64,000 nt of DNA from an uncultured Prevotellaceae bacterium (GTDB taxonomy: Bacteria > Bacteroidota > Bacteroidia > Bacteroidales > Muribaculaceae): contig ONKF01000007.1 in the NCBI GenBank assembly GCA_900318335.1, positions 28,713-92,712 of the forward strand. Reading direction: 5' to 3'. This document shows positions 52,527 to 60,556 of the stretch, in pieces (within the stretch, counting starts at the first letter, position 1; every line of letters starts with the position of its first letter). The notes beneath the pieces were generated by a model. That model made no database searches, was not told where the DNA came from, and worked only from the letters and a program-made list of their open reading frames with translations. A program made the position numbers and the translations under genes.

Positions 52527-54821
52527 TTATTTGACCACCACCTTGCGGGAGTGGGTGTCTCCAGACACGAGGTAGATGCCGGCAGGCAACTCTACGGTGC
52601 TGTTACCGCTATTCGTCACCACAGCCTTGCAGTTACCATCCATATCATAGATTTCCAACATCTCGCCGTCACACTTGTTTTCAATGAAGATGCCTCCCAT
52701 CGTGGGCATTGCATCCCAAGCCTTGTTCATCGTGGCTGCGGGATTTAACAAGATGTCAATCAGTTCAGTCACATCGGTGATACCGACACTGTGATCGCCA
52801 CTCAAGTCAGCCGCTTCCTCATCGATTACCGTGGAGTTGCCCAGCAGATAATCAATCAAGTCTGTCACATCGGTGATGCTGACAGATCCATCCATGTTCA
52901 CGTCACCCATGCGGGCATGGACGGCACCATGCACGTCGGCATAAACCTGCTTGTTTCCAACGCTAGCGACCATGGATCCCTCATAGGAACCGATAACGGC
53001 AGTGCTCTTCAAGCGCACGTAGTAAGTCTCGCCTGTCGGGTCAAGCGTGATAGTGTTTGCCCAATTCACCTTATTAAGACTCACCTCAAAGTTGCCGTCA
53101 ACGGTCAGAGTAATAGCCTGAGTGTTATTCTCGGCCAATACGGTACCCGACACAATGGGCGAAGCGTCACCCTGGACTGCATCAATCGCACCAGGCGCAG
53201 TGATTGTCAACGTGGGTTCAACAACAGCAGGATTGCTGGTAATGGCAATATCATCTATATTGAGACGGGCACCTGCGCTCTGCTTGATGCGGATGCGTAC
53301 ATCGCCGTGAACATCCGTGTTGAAGATATACTGTTGCCAGGTCGTTGTAGGCGTACATGAGCCAGCGGTGCTCCAAGTGCTACCTCCATTGGTGCTATAT
53401 TGCACTTGGAGGGTGGGATTCGCTTCACTGGAGCTCCATTTAGCCGCATAGAATGAGATTTTGCTCACACCGTCACTCAAGTCTTGAGTCATCTCGATTG
53501 TGGAAGTTGAGTTTTTGCCAAAACGGCAACTCAGGGCACCATTCCTATTAGCATCGGCCCAGATACCGGCATCAATAAAGTTCCACGAGAATGCATGGCC
53601 TTGTACGGCTTGGGTCCAATAGCCGCCTGTAGCACAGCCTTCCCAAGTTTCAACGGTCTCGGTTCCACCAGAACTGCCACCAGTGTTATAGGTGGCGGTG
53701 AGGGTGACAGAGTAATTGGTGATTTCGGTGCTGCTGATGGTCAAACGGCCAGTCGCATTGGTGGTAGTTCCATTATAGGTAACGCTAATGGTTGTGCCGG
53801 CATTGACAGCGGCTGCGGTAAGCGTTGTCGGGGTAACACTGAATCCAGCGCCCGTAACAGCTACGGTTACAGACTTGGTCAGATTAACGCCCTTGACGGT
53901 AATGGACTTGGACACGCCCTCGCCAGTATTGGTGCCCACGTTGATGGTTGAGCCATTAGAGGGAGTAGAGATAATGGGCGAATTGGTGGCGCTTCCGGTC
54001 CATGCGGCGCCAGTATTGTTGCCCCACAGGAATTCGGCCAACTCGGGATGGTCAATGAAGGGGTTGCGATTGTGCTGGATACCATATACGGCCTCGTTGC
54101 GTCTAGTCTCAAGATCGCTGACGGGGTCATTGCGGTGCCATGCCAGCAACTGGCTGATGGCCCACGGCGTGAGGTGCTTGTAGGTGTTATTGGTAAACAC
54201 TTTGCTGCCATCACCATTGGTCCAAGAACCCACGCGGTCCATGTAACGCACGACCATATAGAAATAGGTGCGGGCAAAGTCACCCTTGTACTCGTCGGCC
54301 ACCTCAAACACTGTGCCTGTATAACCGCTGTGGGTGCAAGCACCCAACTTACCGGTACCCCACTGCGTGCCATTGGCACAGTCACCAAAGGGGAAATTGG
54401 CGCGTTTGCCGTTCACAAAGCCATCTGTGGGATACATGTGGAACAGGTCGGTGTACATCGTGTCGGCTGTAGTGCTATTACCTCCCCACCAACTATTGGG
54501 CACCGAGTGCTCACGGTTATAGCAATCACCCACAGAGTTATAGCCACCAGTGCCACACTGATCGGTGCTATAGGTGAACTGGGAGTCGGAGTAACGGTCA
54601 ATAATGGTGTTGCCGTTACAGTCGGTTGTCTTGAACTTCTCCCACAAGTTATTGTAATAAATCTCGTAATGCCCATTAATGATCTGATGCAGAGACACCA
54701 TCAAGTCGCGGTCTGCCTTACCCAGGGCGCTGTTGTAGTAATTGGTAGGAATTGCTGCTGTAGCCTGCAAGCCAATGATGGCGGCAAGCAGCACAAAGAG
54801 GCCGTTTAGAGTTTTTTTCAT
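52527..54821 (-). CDS. Secreted endonuclease I family nuclease with dockerin and T9SS-like tail
   Basis: 764 residues. After a signal peptide (1-22) the endonuclease I domain (about 28-270) shows YNREHSVPNSWW (His105, metal-binding Asn/His region), MYPTDGFVNGKRANFPFG and HLTPWAISQLLAWHRNDPVS. A choice-of-anchor/Ig-like region, a jelly-roll domain (about 400-530, LNIDDIAIT) and a second Ig-like domain (about 535-635) follow. Then come a dockerin pair (GDVNMDGSVSITD, DLSGDHSVGITD) and a T9SS type-A-like end (LPAGIYLVSGDTHSRKVVVK). It probably degrades extracellular DNA or RNA. It starts 30 bases after the CDP-alcohol gene stop and may be cotranscribed. Confidence 0.9.
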   Translation of the reverse strand: MKKTLNGLFVLLAAIIGLQATAAIPTNYYNSALGKADRDLMVSLHQIINGHYEIYYNNLWEKFKTTDCNGNTIIDRYSDSQFTYSTDQCGTGGYNSVGDCYNREHSVPNSWWGGNSTTADTMYTDLFHMYPTDGFVNGKRANFPFGDCANGTQWGTGKLGACTHSGYTGTVFEVADEYKGDFARTYFYMVVRYMDRVGSWTNGDGSKVFTNNTYKHLTPWAISQLLAWHRNDPVSDLETRRNEAVYGIQHNRNPFIDHPELAEFLWGNNTGAAWTGSATNSPIISTPSNGSTINVGTNTGEGVSKSITVKGVNLTKSVTVAVTGAGFSVTPTTLTAAAVNAGTTISVTYNGTTTNATGRLTISSTEITNYSVTLTATYNTGGSSGGTETVETWEGCATGGYWTQAVQGHAFSWNFIDAGIWADANRNGALSCRFGKNSTSTIEMTQDLSDGVSKISFYAAKWSSSEANPTLQVQYSTNGGSTWSTAGSCTPTTTWQQYIFNTDVHGDVRIRIKQSAGARLNIDDIAITSNPAVVEPTLTITAPGAIDAVQGDASPIVSGTVLAENNTQAITLTVDGNFEVSLNKVNWANTITLDPTGETYYVRLKSTAVIGSYEGSMVASVGNKQVYADVHGAVHARMGDVNMDGSVSITDVTDLIDYLLGNSTVIDEEAADLSGDHSVGITDVTELIDILLNPAATMNKAWDAMPTMGGIFIENKCDGEMLEIYDMDGNCKAVVTNSGNSTVELPAGIYLVSGDTHSRKVVVK

Positions 54822-54851
54822 CGTGAGTAATATGGATTAAGGATTAATAAT

Positions 54852-55802
54852 TCAATGTGTATTGAGGTACTTGAGCGCTTTTTTGCAGATGCCCTCGTGA
54901 CGCACAATCATGTAAATCAACAGGATATTGAGCACCACGATCTCAAAGGCGAAGTAGAGCCATGGCATATTAATCAGCACTGCGATAAAGCATGCGATGA
55001 TGCGGGTGTTGAAGGTCAAGATGTTGGTATACTTCATCAACGGCAGACTCAGCTGGCGGAAGTAGTCACGGAAGTCCTGTGAGGGCACGCCATCCTCGCC
55101 ATAGCGCTCACCGAGGGTGGCACGCAGGCGTTGCATGTTGGGGGTCATACGTTCCTGATTACCGGTGTAACCGAGATAGAAGAACAGAGGCACCTTACGC
55201 CAGAATGCGCCCCACTCCAACTGATGATACTGCTCCCTGAGCTTGGATGTGCTGTCCAGCTCACTACCCTGCTGCCCCTTGAGGAAGAAGAGGTGGAACT
55301 GGCGGTAATAGTCGGCCATCGCGGCTTGCAGCGCATGGCTCAAGCCCGAAGCAATACCCAAGGCCCAAATCTGCCACTCGTGGCTGGAAAAATAGTTGCC
55401 CAACAGGCTGTCGCCGAAGTCCAGTTCCCTGAATACCAGCGCAAAACTGATAGCGGCAAACCAGAAATCACCACTCACGCCGTCTAGAATGCGGCCCATG
55501 CGTGAATACTGCTGGGTGAGACGAGCCAATTGGCCATCAGCGCTGTCAAAGGTGTCGGCCCACGTGATGAGCAGCATACCAATCCAATTCAGCCAGGCCA
55601 GGTCGGGCTGACCGAAATACAGCAGCACGCCACCGGCCACTCCCATGAAGATACTGGCAACGGTGATGGCATTAGGGCTAACGCCCAACTTGGCAAAAAA
55701 CTTCGCCCACAAGAAGCCTAAGGGACGATGGAAGTGCAGGTCAAACCACTCCTCGGTGTCCGACGACTTGAGCGATGCTTGATATTCCTCTTTTAATGTC
55801 AT
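54852..55802 (-). CDS. CDP-alcohol phosphatidyltransferase family membrane protein
   Basis: 316 residues, several membrane helices. The CDP-alcohol motif reads Asp86-x2-Asp89-Gly-x2-Ala-Arg-x8-Gly103-x3-Asp107, but the fourth Asp is at 112, one residue later than the standard spacing (Gly111 stands at the canonical place). An N-terminal soluble segment (EEWFDLHFHRPLGF) and a hydrophilic insertion (about 170-235) are unlike PgsA or PssA. The enzyme swaps CMP of a CDP-alcohol for another alcohol; an inositol-phosphate acceptor is attractive because of the MIPS gene 6 kb away. Preceded by the ATP-grasp gene. Confidence 0.87.
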   Translation of the reverse strand: MTLKEEYQASLKSSDTEEWFDLHFHRPLGFLWAKFFAKLGVSPNAITVASIFMGVAGGVLLYFGQPDLAWLNWIGMLLITWADTFDSADGQLARLTQQYSRMGRILDGVSGDFWFAAISFALVFRELDFGDSLLGNYFSSHEWQIWALGIASGLSHALQAAMADYYRQFHLFFLKGQQGSELDSTSKLREQYHQLEWGAFWRKVPLFFYLGYTGNQERMTPNMQRLRATLGERYGEDGVPSQDFRDYFRQLSLPLMKYTNILTFNTRIIACFIAVLINMPWLYFAFEIVVLNILLIYMIVRHEGICKKALKYLNTH

Positions 55803-55854
55803 GTATCGTTGTAAAATTGTGTTGTGTGTCTATTATAAATAAGAAATGTGCTGT

Positions 55855-56724
55855 TTAAAGCCCCATGTGAGCCTTGGCAAGTGCCAGGACAGCCTTGGCG
55901 ATATGGGGTGCCGACTCGTTGCGGCACGGCGCGAAGCTGGGCCAGTCGTTAAAGTCGATGATGCGGATGGTACCGTCCGGGTCCACGATGCAGTCGCCAC
56001 CGTAGATGACCACGTTCAGCTCTTCGGCCGCGCGCGAGCAGATATCCTTCAACTCCTTGAGGTCGATGTCGATACCCTGGGAATGGCCATTGACTTCCTC
56101 CCAGCCATACTTGCTGTGACCCTCGTCAAAGGGGTAGAACCAATAGAAGAACTGCGAGTCCTTAACGCCATAGAACTTCACCAGGTCACCCTGCAGATGC
56201 ACATTGATGACGGCGCGGGTGATGCCACGGTAGAAGTATTCCTGGAGCACCTCTTGGGCCTCCTCAGGATGACGGACGTAGCTCACGTCCTCCTTGTGCA
56301 TGGCATGGAAGTCACCACGCTTGATCCAGCAGGACTTGAAGCCGGCCTTCTTGAGCTGCGACTTGATGTTCTCGTTAGTGTTGACGATGATACTCTCGGG
56401 ATAAGGAATACCGTTACCCAGCAGGATGCGCGTCATGCGCTCGCGGGTACAGTTCTCGATGCCATAGCCCGAGTTGATGACCAGCTTGCCCTCATCCTCC
56501 AGACGCTGCAACTTTGCTATACTTTCCCGTTCACGGCACATGGCAAGAACCACAGGCTCCTGGATGTCCGTGCTATTGAATTGATCCTCGCTATAAACGT
56601 TTACCTGGCAACCGCGCTTGCGCAGCTGCTCGGCCACGAGGTTGAAGATGGCCGTGTCGTTGCCAATGTGATTGGGCGAATATGCCCCAGCGCGCATTAC
56701 GCCCGCTATTGTGATGTCTGCCAT
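55855..56724 (-). CDS. ATP-grasp domain protein, function unknown
   Basis: 289 residues. Features of ATP-grasp enzymes: a Rossmann-like start (IAGVMRAGAYSPNHIGNDTAIF), the Lys-containing loop CWIKRGDFHAM, and the metal site IIDFNDWPSFAPCRNES near the end (Asp-Phe-Asn). Family members form carboxylate-amine or carboxylate-thiol bonds. A partner substrate is not evident. It is the first gene of a likely leftward operon with the CDP-alcohol phosphotransferase gene (52 bases downstream) and the endonuclease gene. A role in modifying a lipid head group is a guess from that context. Confidence 0.8.
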   Translation of the reverse strand: MADITIAGVMRAGAYSPNHIGNDTAIFNLVAEQLRKRGCQVNVYSEDQFNSTDIQEPVVLAMCRERESIAKLQRLEDEGKLVINSGYGIENCTRERMTRILLGNGIPYPESIIVNTNENIKSQLKKAGFKSCWIKRGDFHAMHKEDVSYVRHPEEAQEVLQEYFYRGITRAVINVHLQGDLVKFYGVKDSQFFYWFYPFDEGHSKYGWEEVNGHSQGIDIDLKELKDICSRAAEELNVVIYGGDCIVDPDGTIRIIDFNDWPSFAPCRNESAPHIAKAVLALAKAHMGL

Positions 56725-56780
56725 TATGATTGACGGTTTAAAAATGTTGACGGGAATTATTGCCCGCCCTTAACGGAGTG

Positions 56781-56788
56781 CAAAGATA
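56781..56788 (-). promoter_or_regulatory. Candidate -7 element for the ATP-grasp operon
   Basis: TATCTTTG on the minus strand, 57 bases before the ATG at 56724. The -33 box is not clear. Confidence 0.45.
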
Positions 56789-56879
56789 CAAAAAATTGTA
56801 ATTGTGGCACTTAAAAACCGAGAAAAAAGACCTTTACCGCTATTTGTGACTTTTTTTTGAAAAAAAAACGCCAAAAGTC

Positions 56880-56909
56880 TTGCAAGTATCAAAAAAAGCA
56901 GTACCTTTG
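56880..56909 (+). promoter_or_regulatory. Promoter of tRNA-Ser
   Basis: TTG at 56880-56882 and TACCTTTG at 56902-56909, 19 bases apart, about 36 bases before the mature tRNA. Confidence 0.65.
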
Positions 56910-56945
56910 CACTCGCTATTTGAAAATACTTTCAGCATAGCTACC

Positions 56946-57032
56946 GGAGAGGTGGGTGAGTGGCTGAAACCAGCAGTTTGCTAAACTGCCGTAGGGGTAA
57001 CTCTACCGCAAGTTCGAATCTTGTCCTCTCCG
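56946..57032 (+). tRNA. tRNA-Ser (anticodon GCU)
   Basis: An 87-base tRNA. The acceptor stem is GGAGAGG / CCTCTCC with discriminator G at 57032. The anticodon stem-loop GCAGT-TTGCTAA-ACTGC places GCT in the loop; a long variable arm (GTAGGGGTAACTCTAC) is typical of serine tRNA; the T-arm holds GTTCGAATC. CCA is not encoded. It reads AGC and AGT codons. Confidence 0.95.
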
Positions 57033-57199
57033 CCTTTGAACAACCGACCGCCAACAGCGGTTGGTTGTTTTGTTATAGGGGTGTCGCCGAGTTTACTCGA
57101 GCGCACCCCTTAACAAAATGACCAAAAGATTGCGCAGCAATCGGTTGTTCAAAGGCAGCGCCCCCGCGGGAGCGCACAAGATGCACGAAGTGAATCTTG
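57032..57199 (+). repeat. Chain of nested hairpins starting at the tRNA-Ser 3' end
   Basis: Perfect 16-bp inverted repeats bound a 125-bp unit: GCCTTTGAACAACCGA at 57032-57047 and its complement at 57141-57156. Inside are the tRNA terminator stem, a stem TTTTGTTA..GGGGTG / CACCCC.TAACAAAA (57068-57118) and GATTGC-GCA-GCAATC. After the unit come GCGC.CCC / GGG.GCGC (57157-57174) and CAAGAT / ATCTTG (57177-57199). The first base is the tRNA discriminator. It resembles a small inverted-repeat element (MITE-like), but no target duplication is visible. Confidence 0.7.
57039..57071 (+). terminator. Terminator of tRNA-Ser
   Basis: AACAACC-GA-CCGC / GCGG-TT-GGTTGTT stem (with one G-U pair) followed by TTT. 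Its left arm is part of the larger inverted repeat. Confidence 0.8.
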
Positions 57200-57228
57200 T
57201 CGCACCCGCTTCTCACGCACTCCCTTTC

Positions 57229-57365
57229 TAATCCCCACTCCCGAATCTCGCTTCCTCCCACTCTAATCCCCACTCCCGAGTCTCGCTTCCTCGCTGGCTA
57301 ATCCCCACTCCCGAGTCTCGCTTCCTCCCCCTCGCCAATCCCCACTCCCGCTTCTCACGCACTCC
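57229..57365 (+). repeat. 35-bp tandem repeats, cluster 1
   Basis: Three full units start at 57229, 57264 and 57299; a shortened one starts at 57334. Each has the core TAATCCCCACTCCCGA, then TCTCGCTTCCTC, then 5 variable bases. The string CGCTTCTCACGCACTCC flanks the cluster on both sides (57208-57224 and 57349-57365). The same units recur in a second cluster 600 bases away. No coding sense is seen in the repeats. Confidence 0.8.
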
Positions 57366-57513
57366 ACTTACTGATACCTGATTGGAATTTCTTTGCTTCT
57401 GCATGAGCTAAGCCAAACTCCTTTGCCAAAGCTTTGACATTGGTACTTGCAGTAACCAGAGACTCCTTGCCCACAATCGTCAGTTTGATGTTGAATTTTA
57501 TTTCTTTTGGCAT
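57355..57513 (-). CDS. Small hypothetical protein, probable gene fragment
   Basis: 52 residues from the ATG at 57513: MPKEIKFNIKLTIVGKE, then TNVKALAKEFGLAHAEAKKF. The N-terminal pattern (beta strands with a V-G-K-E turn, then a helix with T-N-V-K-x-L-A) resembles the start of tape-measure-like proteins of Bacteroidetes phages and elements, as far as I can judge by eye. The last few codons and the stop lie inside the repeat string CGCTTCTCACGCACTCC, so the repeat appears to have cut the gene short. It may be expressed or be only a remnant. Confidence 0.45.
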   Translation of the reverse strand: MPKEIKFNIKLTIVGKESLVTASTNVKALAKEFGLAHAEAKKFQSGISKWSA

Positions 57514-57517
57514 GATT

Positions 57518-57549
57518 TTTGCTGTTTGTCTATAAAAATATTACTTTTG
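57518..57549 (+). promoter_or_regulatory. Promoter directly in front of the small membrane protein gene
   Basis: TTTG at 57518-57521 and TACTTTTG at 57542-57549, 20 bases apart, a full consensus match. The ATG at 57554 would be at about the transcription start, so the message would be leaderless or translation would begin at the second ATG (57605). Confidence 0.55.
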
Positions 57550-57553
57550 TAAT

Positions 57554-57778
57554 ATGAACTATCGTGAAAAAATAAAGCAGCTCTTACACAAGGACAAAAG
57601 AGAAATGGTTATTGCTTTTGCCTTGCTGGTTTCATTTGTGGCCCTTCTGTTTTGTTGCTATATAGGATGGAATAAAGGAATAATAGCTTGCTCTGTCTTA
57701 ACGGTGATTTGTTATATGTTCCATTCTTTCGGAAACCCGTTTGAAGGTTCTGGCAGAAATCCTTTCTCTTGGTTCTAA
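57554..57778 (+). CDS. Small two-helix membrane protein, function unknown
   Basis: 74 residues from ATG 57554, or 57 from ATG 57605. Two hydrophobic helices (VIAFALLVSFVALLFCCYIGW and IIACSVLTVICYMF) and a polar end with GRNPFSWF. The promoter at 57518 lies so close that the shorter form is plausible. AT-rich compared with the GC-rich repeats on both sides. I do not recognise a family. Confidence 0.55.
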   Translation: MNYREKIKQLLHKDKREMVIAFALLVSFVALLFCCYIGWNKGIIACSVLTVICYMFHSFGNPFEGSGRNPFSWF

Positions 57779-57824
57779 CCATCTGTCACAAAATCACGTG
57801 CTGTTGGCTCGCACCATCGCCTCA

Positions 57825-57922
57825 AACCGCTTCCGAGTCTCGCTTCCTCGCTGGCTAATCCCCACTCCCGAGTCTCGCTTCCTCCCTTTCTAATCCCCAT
57901 TCCCGCTTCTCACGCACTCCCT
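57825..57922 (+). repeat. 35-bp tandem repeats, cluster 2
   Basis: A partial unit (57825-57855), a full unit (57856-57890) and a shortened unit (57891 onward) match the cluster at 57229. It ends in the same CGCTTCTCACGCACTCC string (57903-57919). The two clusters stand in the same orientation and enclose the two small genes. Confidence 0.8.
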
Positions 57923-58004
57923 TCCCGCTCCCACACAAACCAAGCGCACCCCGTGAATGAGATGCGCTGAAGAAATGAAACAGGTATTATTAATTAAATG
58001 AAGC

Positions 58005-60155
58005 TCAATTGGAACGGCTGGATTCACGCTCTTTGGTGTCTCGATAGACGTTGTTGACCTTATTCCTGCCGAAAGAATAGGAAATGCGTAACGAGACCGA
58101 ATGAGAGTGAATGTCATTGCAAGAGTAAACGCTGTAGCCGTTATATCGTGCCGTGGATTTGGTGATATTCCAGCCGAAGGGGTCACTCACAGCGGCCGTT
58201 AGTGCCAAGCGGTTATCAAGCAGCATATACCGCAATTCAAAGCCTATCAGCGACATCGCCTCATATTGAGTCATTCGCTCATGATAGGGAAAGAAGTGAC
58301 TGAACCGCACATTGAAAATGAGTGTTTTGGGGCGATTGAGCATCCACGAGGTATTGAGTTCGAGTTTGCCACTCCAACTGCGGTCATCTTGCTCCCGGAA
58401 GTCGGCAATCTTGGATCTGGCATAGGTATTGAACACCTCGCAACCCAGGTTTACGTTCCACCAGTCGAAGAATGAACGGTAATAGGACGCATAGAGTCCC
58501 ACTTTGTTGTTGTCGATGCAATTCTCGGGTATTGTGTATTGCGAACCATCGCCATTGAAACGGGTCACATAGCCTATAGAATTGCGGTTATATGAATTAT
58601 AGAGCACGGCATAGAAACCGTTCAAACTATAGTTTATCTCGGCATTATGCGCTATGCATGGCCTCAAATCCGGGTTACCCGACACATAGTCGCTGGTTGT
58701 GGTGTAGTAACGGAACGGGTTGAGGTCCGCAAAGTTGGGACGGGTGATACCCATGGAATAGGACAGGGATATGCGCCCCACCCTCGCGCTGTTCCAACTC
58801 ATGTTTATCGACGGGAAGAGATAGCCATAGCTATTGTTATGCCGCTCGTTACCTATAGCCTGAAGCCCCTTCACATCGGTGTGCTCATACCGCAGTCCCA
58901 GTTTCCCGTAAAATGAATTGGAGAAACTCTTTTCGGCGCTGACATAGGCAGCGGCGGTGTTCTCGTCATAGTTGAAATTGTTGCTCTGAGCCGGGTCAAT
59001 GGCCCAAGTCCCGCCATCGTAGTTACCCACAATGAGCGATGTGTTATTACCGATGCCGGTGAATGCCATTCCCGTTTCCATCTTAAAATCAGAAAACGGT
59101 AACGTGGCATCCAGCTTTGCCGAATGGATGTGGTACCTGTTGTTACCCTCATTTGTTATTCTGGCCATTTCCTCACCCCAAGTCGTTGACACATCGGCAA
59201 ATGAACGAGTGGACCGATTAAAGTAGTTGTAGGTGATGCTGAGCGTCTTCCCCATGCCGTCAAGTATCCAATCGGTGAATGCGGTCAATGTGAGCGCATT
59301 GTTGGGCCTTGATGGTGAATGATTGTGCGAGCTGGAAATCTGGCCATTATCATTCATCAGATCGTTGAGGTCACTCCTCATACGCACGGTTCCGAAATTG
59401 ACAATAGCTCCAGCCGAGATACGATTACTGAATTTATACTTGAAAAGCGCATTGACGCCAAATGTCCCGTTAGTGAAATCGGTGCGACGGCTTGATGTTT
59501 TCAGGTGGTCGGCAAAGGTGTAGGTGCGGTCCAGGTCATTGATGCCACGGATGTCGGACCAGCTGGCATCGGCCGAGAGTTCGACCCGTCTAGTGGAGTG
59601 AGACAGGTTGCCACCCAGCATATAGCTGAAGCCCTCTCTAACCATACCCCTACCCCACACATTGCCGCGAGTGCCCAACGTCTCGTTGCGGGTGGTGATA
59701 CTGATAAATGCCACATTGGTTCCCGCGGCATACTTAGCTGGTGGCGTAGTGAGAACCTCAATTTTCTCAATACCTGAAGCCTGCAAGTTTTTCAACTGTA
59801 GAGCGACTGCCTCGTCGGACATCTCGAGCAAGCGGCCGTCAACTATGTAACGCACCGACGACTTACCAGCCACAGTCACTGCATCGCCCTCGACGGTCAC
59901 ACGTGGAATGCGGTCAAGCACCTCGATGCCATTCAGCCCTGAAGTGAACGCGTCGTTCTTGGTAAGATAAACGATGCGGTCGGGTTCCTGCTTAAGCACA
60001 GTGCGATGACCCACTACTACCACTTCGTTCAATTCCAGTACTTTATCCCAATAGTCGGCAATGGAATCAATGTTCAGAGAATCATTGTTCTCCTGTCCAA
60101 AAAGGGACACAGGGAGCAGAGCCACCAATAAGATGGCTTTCAGAATTTTATCCAT
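58005..60155 (-). CDS. TonB-dependent receptor-like outer-membrane beta-barrel protein
   Basis: 716 residues. A signal peptide (1-20, ending LFG-Q) is followed by a short segment with LNEVVVVGHRT, and a plug domain (NGIEVLDRIPRVTVEGDAV, VRYIVDGRLL, GIEKIEVLTTPPAKY). Then comes a long barrel of the outer-membrane beta-barrel family 3 type. It lacks the usual CarboxypepD-like N-terminal domain of SusC proteins and any FecA-type signalling domain. Ligand unknown. It is the last gene of a four-gene operon with an ECF sigma factor; the spacing to the small secreted protein gene is 17 bases. Confidence 0.88.
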   Translation of the reverse strand: MDKILKAILLVALLPVSLFGQENNDSLNIDSIADYWDKVLELNEVVVVGHRTVLKQEPDRIVYLTKNDAFTSGLNGIEVLDRIPRVTVEGDAVTVAGKSSVRYIVDGRLLEMSDEAVALQLKNLQASGIEKIEVLTTPPAKYAAGTNVAFISITTRNETLGTRGNVWGRGMVREGFSYMLGGNLSHSTRRVELSADASWSDIRGINDLDRTYTFADHLKTSSRRTDFTNGTFGVNALFKYKFSNRISAGAIVNFGTVRMRSDLNDLMNDNGQISSSHNHSPSRPNNALTLTAFTDWILDGMGKTLSITYNYFNRSTRSFADVSTTWGEEMARITNEGNNRYHIHSAKLDATLPFSDFKMETGMAFTGIGNNTSLIVGNYDGGTWAIDPAQSNNFNYDENTAAAYVSAEKSFSNSFYGKLGLRYEHTDVKGLQAIGNERHNNSYGYLFPSINMSWNSARVGRISLSYSMGITRPNFADLNPFRYYTTTSDYVSGNPDLRPCIAHNAEINYSLNGFYAVLYNSYNRNSIGYVTRFNGDGSQYTIPENCIDNNKVGLYASYYRSFFDWWNVNLGCEVFNTYARSKIADFREQDDRSWSGKLELNTSWMLNRPKTLIFNVRFSHFFPYHERMTQYEAMSLIGFELRYMLLDNRLALTAAVSDPFGWNITKSTARYNGYSVYSCNDIHSHSVSLRISYSFGRNKVNNVYRDTKERESSRSN

Positions 60156-60172
60156 AATGAGTTATGTGTTAA

Positions 60173-60556
60173 TTACTTAAATGCTTTATCCTTGCCTTGA
60201 ATGAAGAAAAATGCGCCGCCATGTTTATCCCGTTGCAGCCCAATGTAGATAACCTCACCATTGTTGACAATCTGGAGCGAGGTGTATTGCCCGTCGGCAT
60301 CTTGATGATCCGAATAGTCTTTAGCCCTGGGAGCATCCTTAGAGATGGCCTCGGCAATTGTCTTGATGATACCCGGATTATTCTTTATGGTCATGCCACG
60401 ATAGAAGTTGCCATTATTCCTGTAGATGGTAATGGTCACATTCTTGTTGCCGTTATAGCGACCGTCAAAGAGGTTTTCCACGTTCAACTTGGGCGGATTG
60501 GCATAAACTGCTATTGCAGTCATGATGCACGTTATGATAATGAGAAATCGTTTCAT
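60173..60556 (-). CDS. Small secreted protein, possibly DUF6108
   Basis: 127 residues with a signal peptide (1-19, ending VYA-N). LNVENLFDGRYNGNKNVTITIY and GAFFFIQGKDKAFK resemble DUF6108, a family I recall beside sigma factor genes in Bacteroidales; this call is by memory. Its ATG overlaps the stop of the small membrane protein gene by 4 bases. It is probably periplasmic; it may be a sensor or effector of the sigma system. Confidence 0.6.
   Translation of the reverse strand: MKRFLIIITCIMTAIAVYANPPKLNVENLFDGRYNGNKNVTITIYRNNGNFYRGMTIKNNPGIIKTIAEAISKDAPRAKDYSDHQDADGQYTSLQIVNNGEVIYIGLQRDKHGGAFFFIQGKDKAFK

Noticed and set aside
57229-57922. CRISPR array
   Set aside because: The repeat units are adjacent with only about 5 variable bases, so there are no spacers of normal length, and no cas genes are present.
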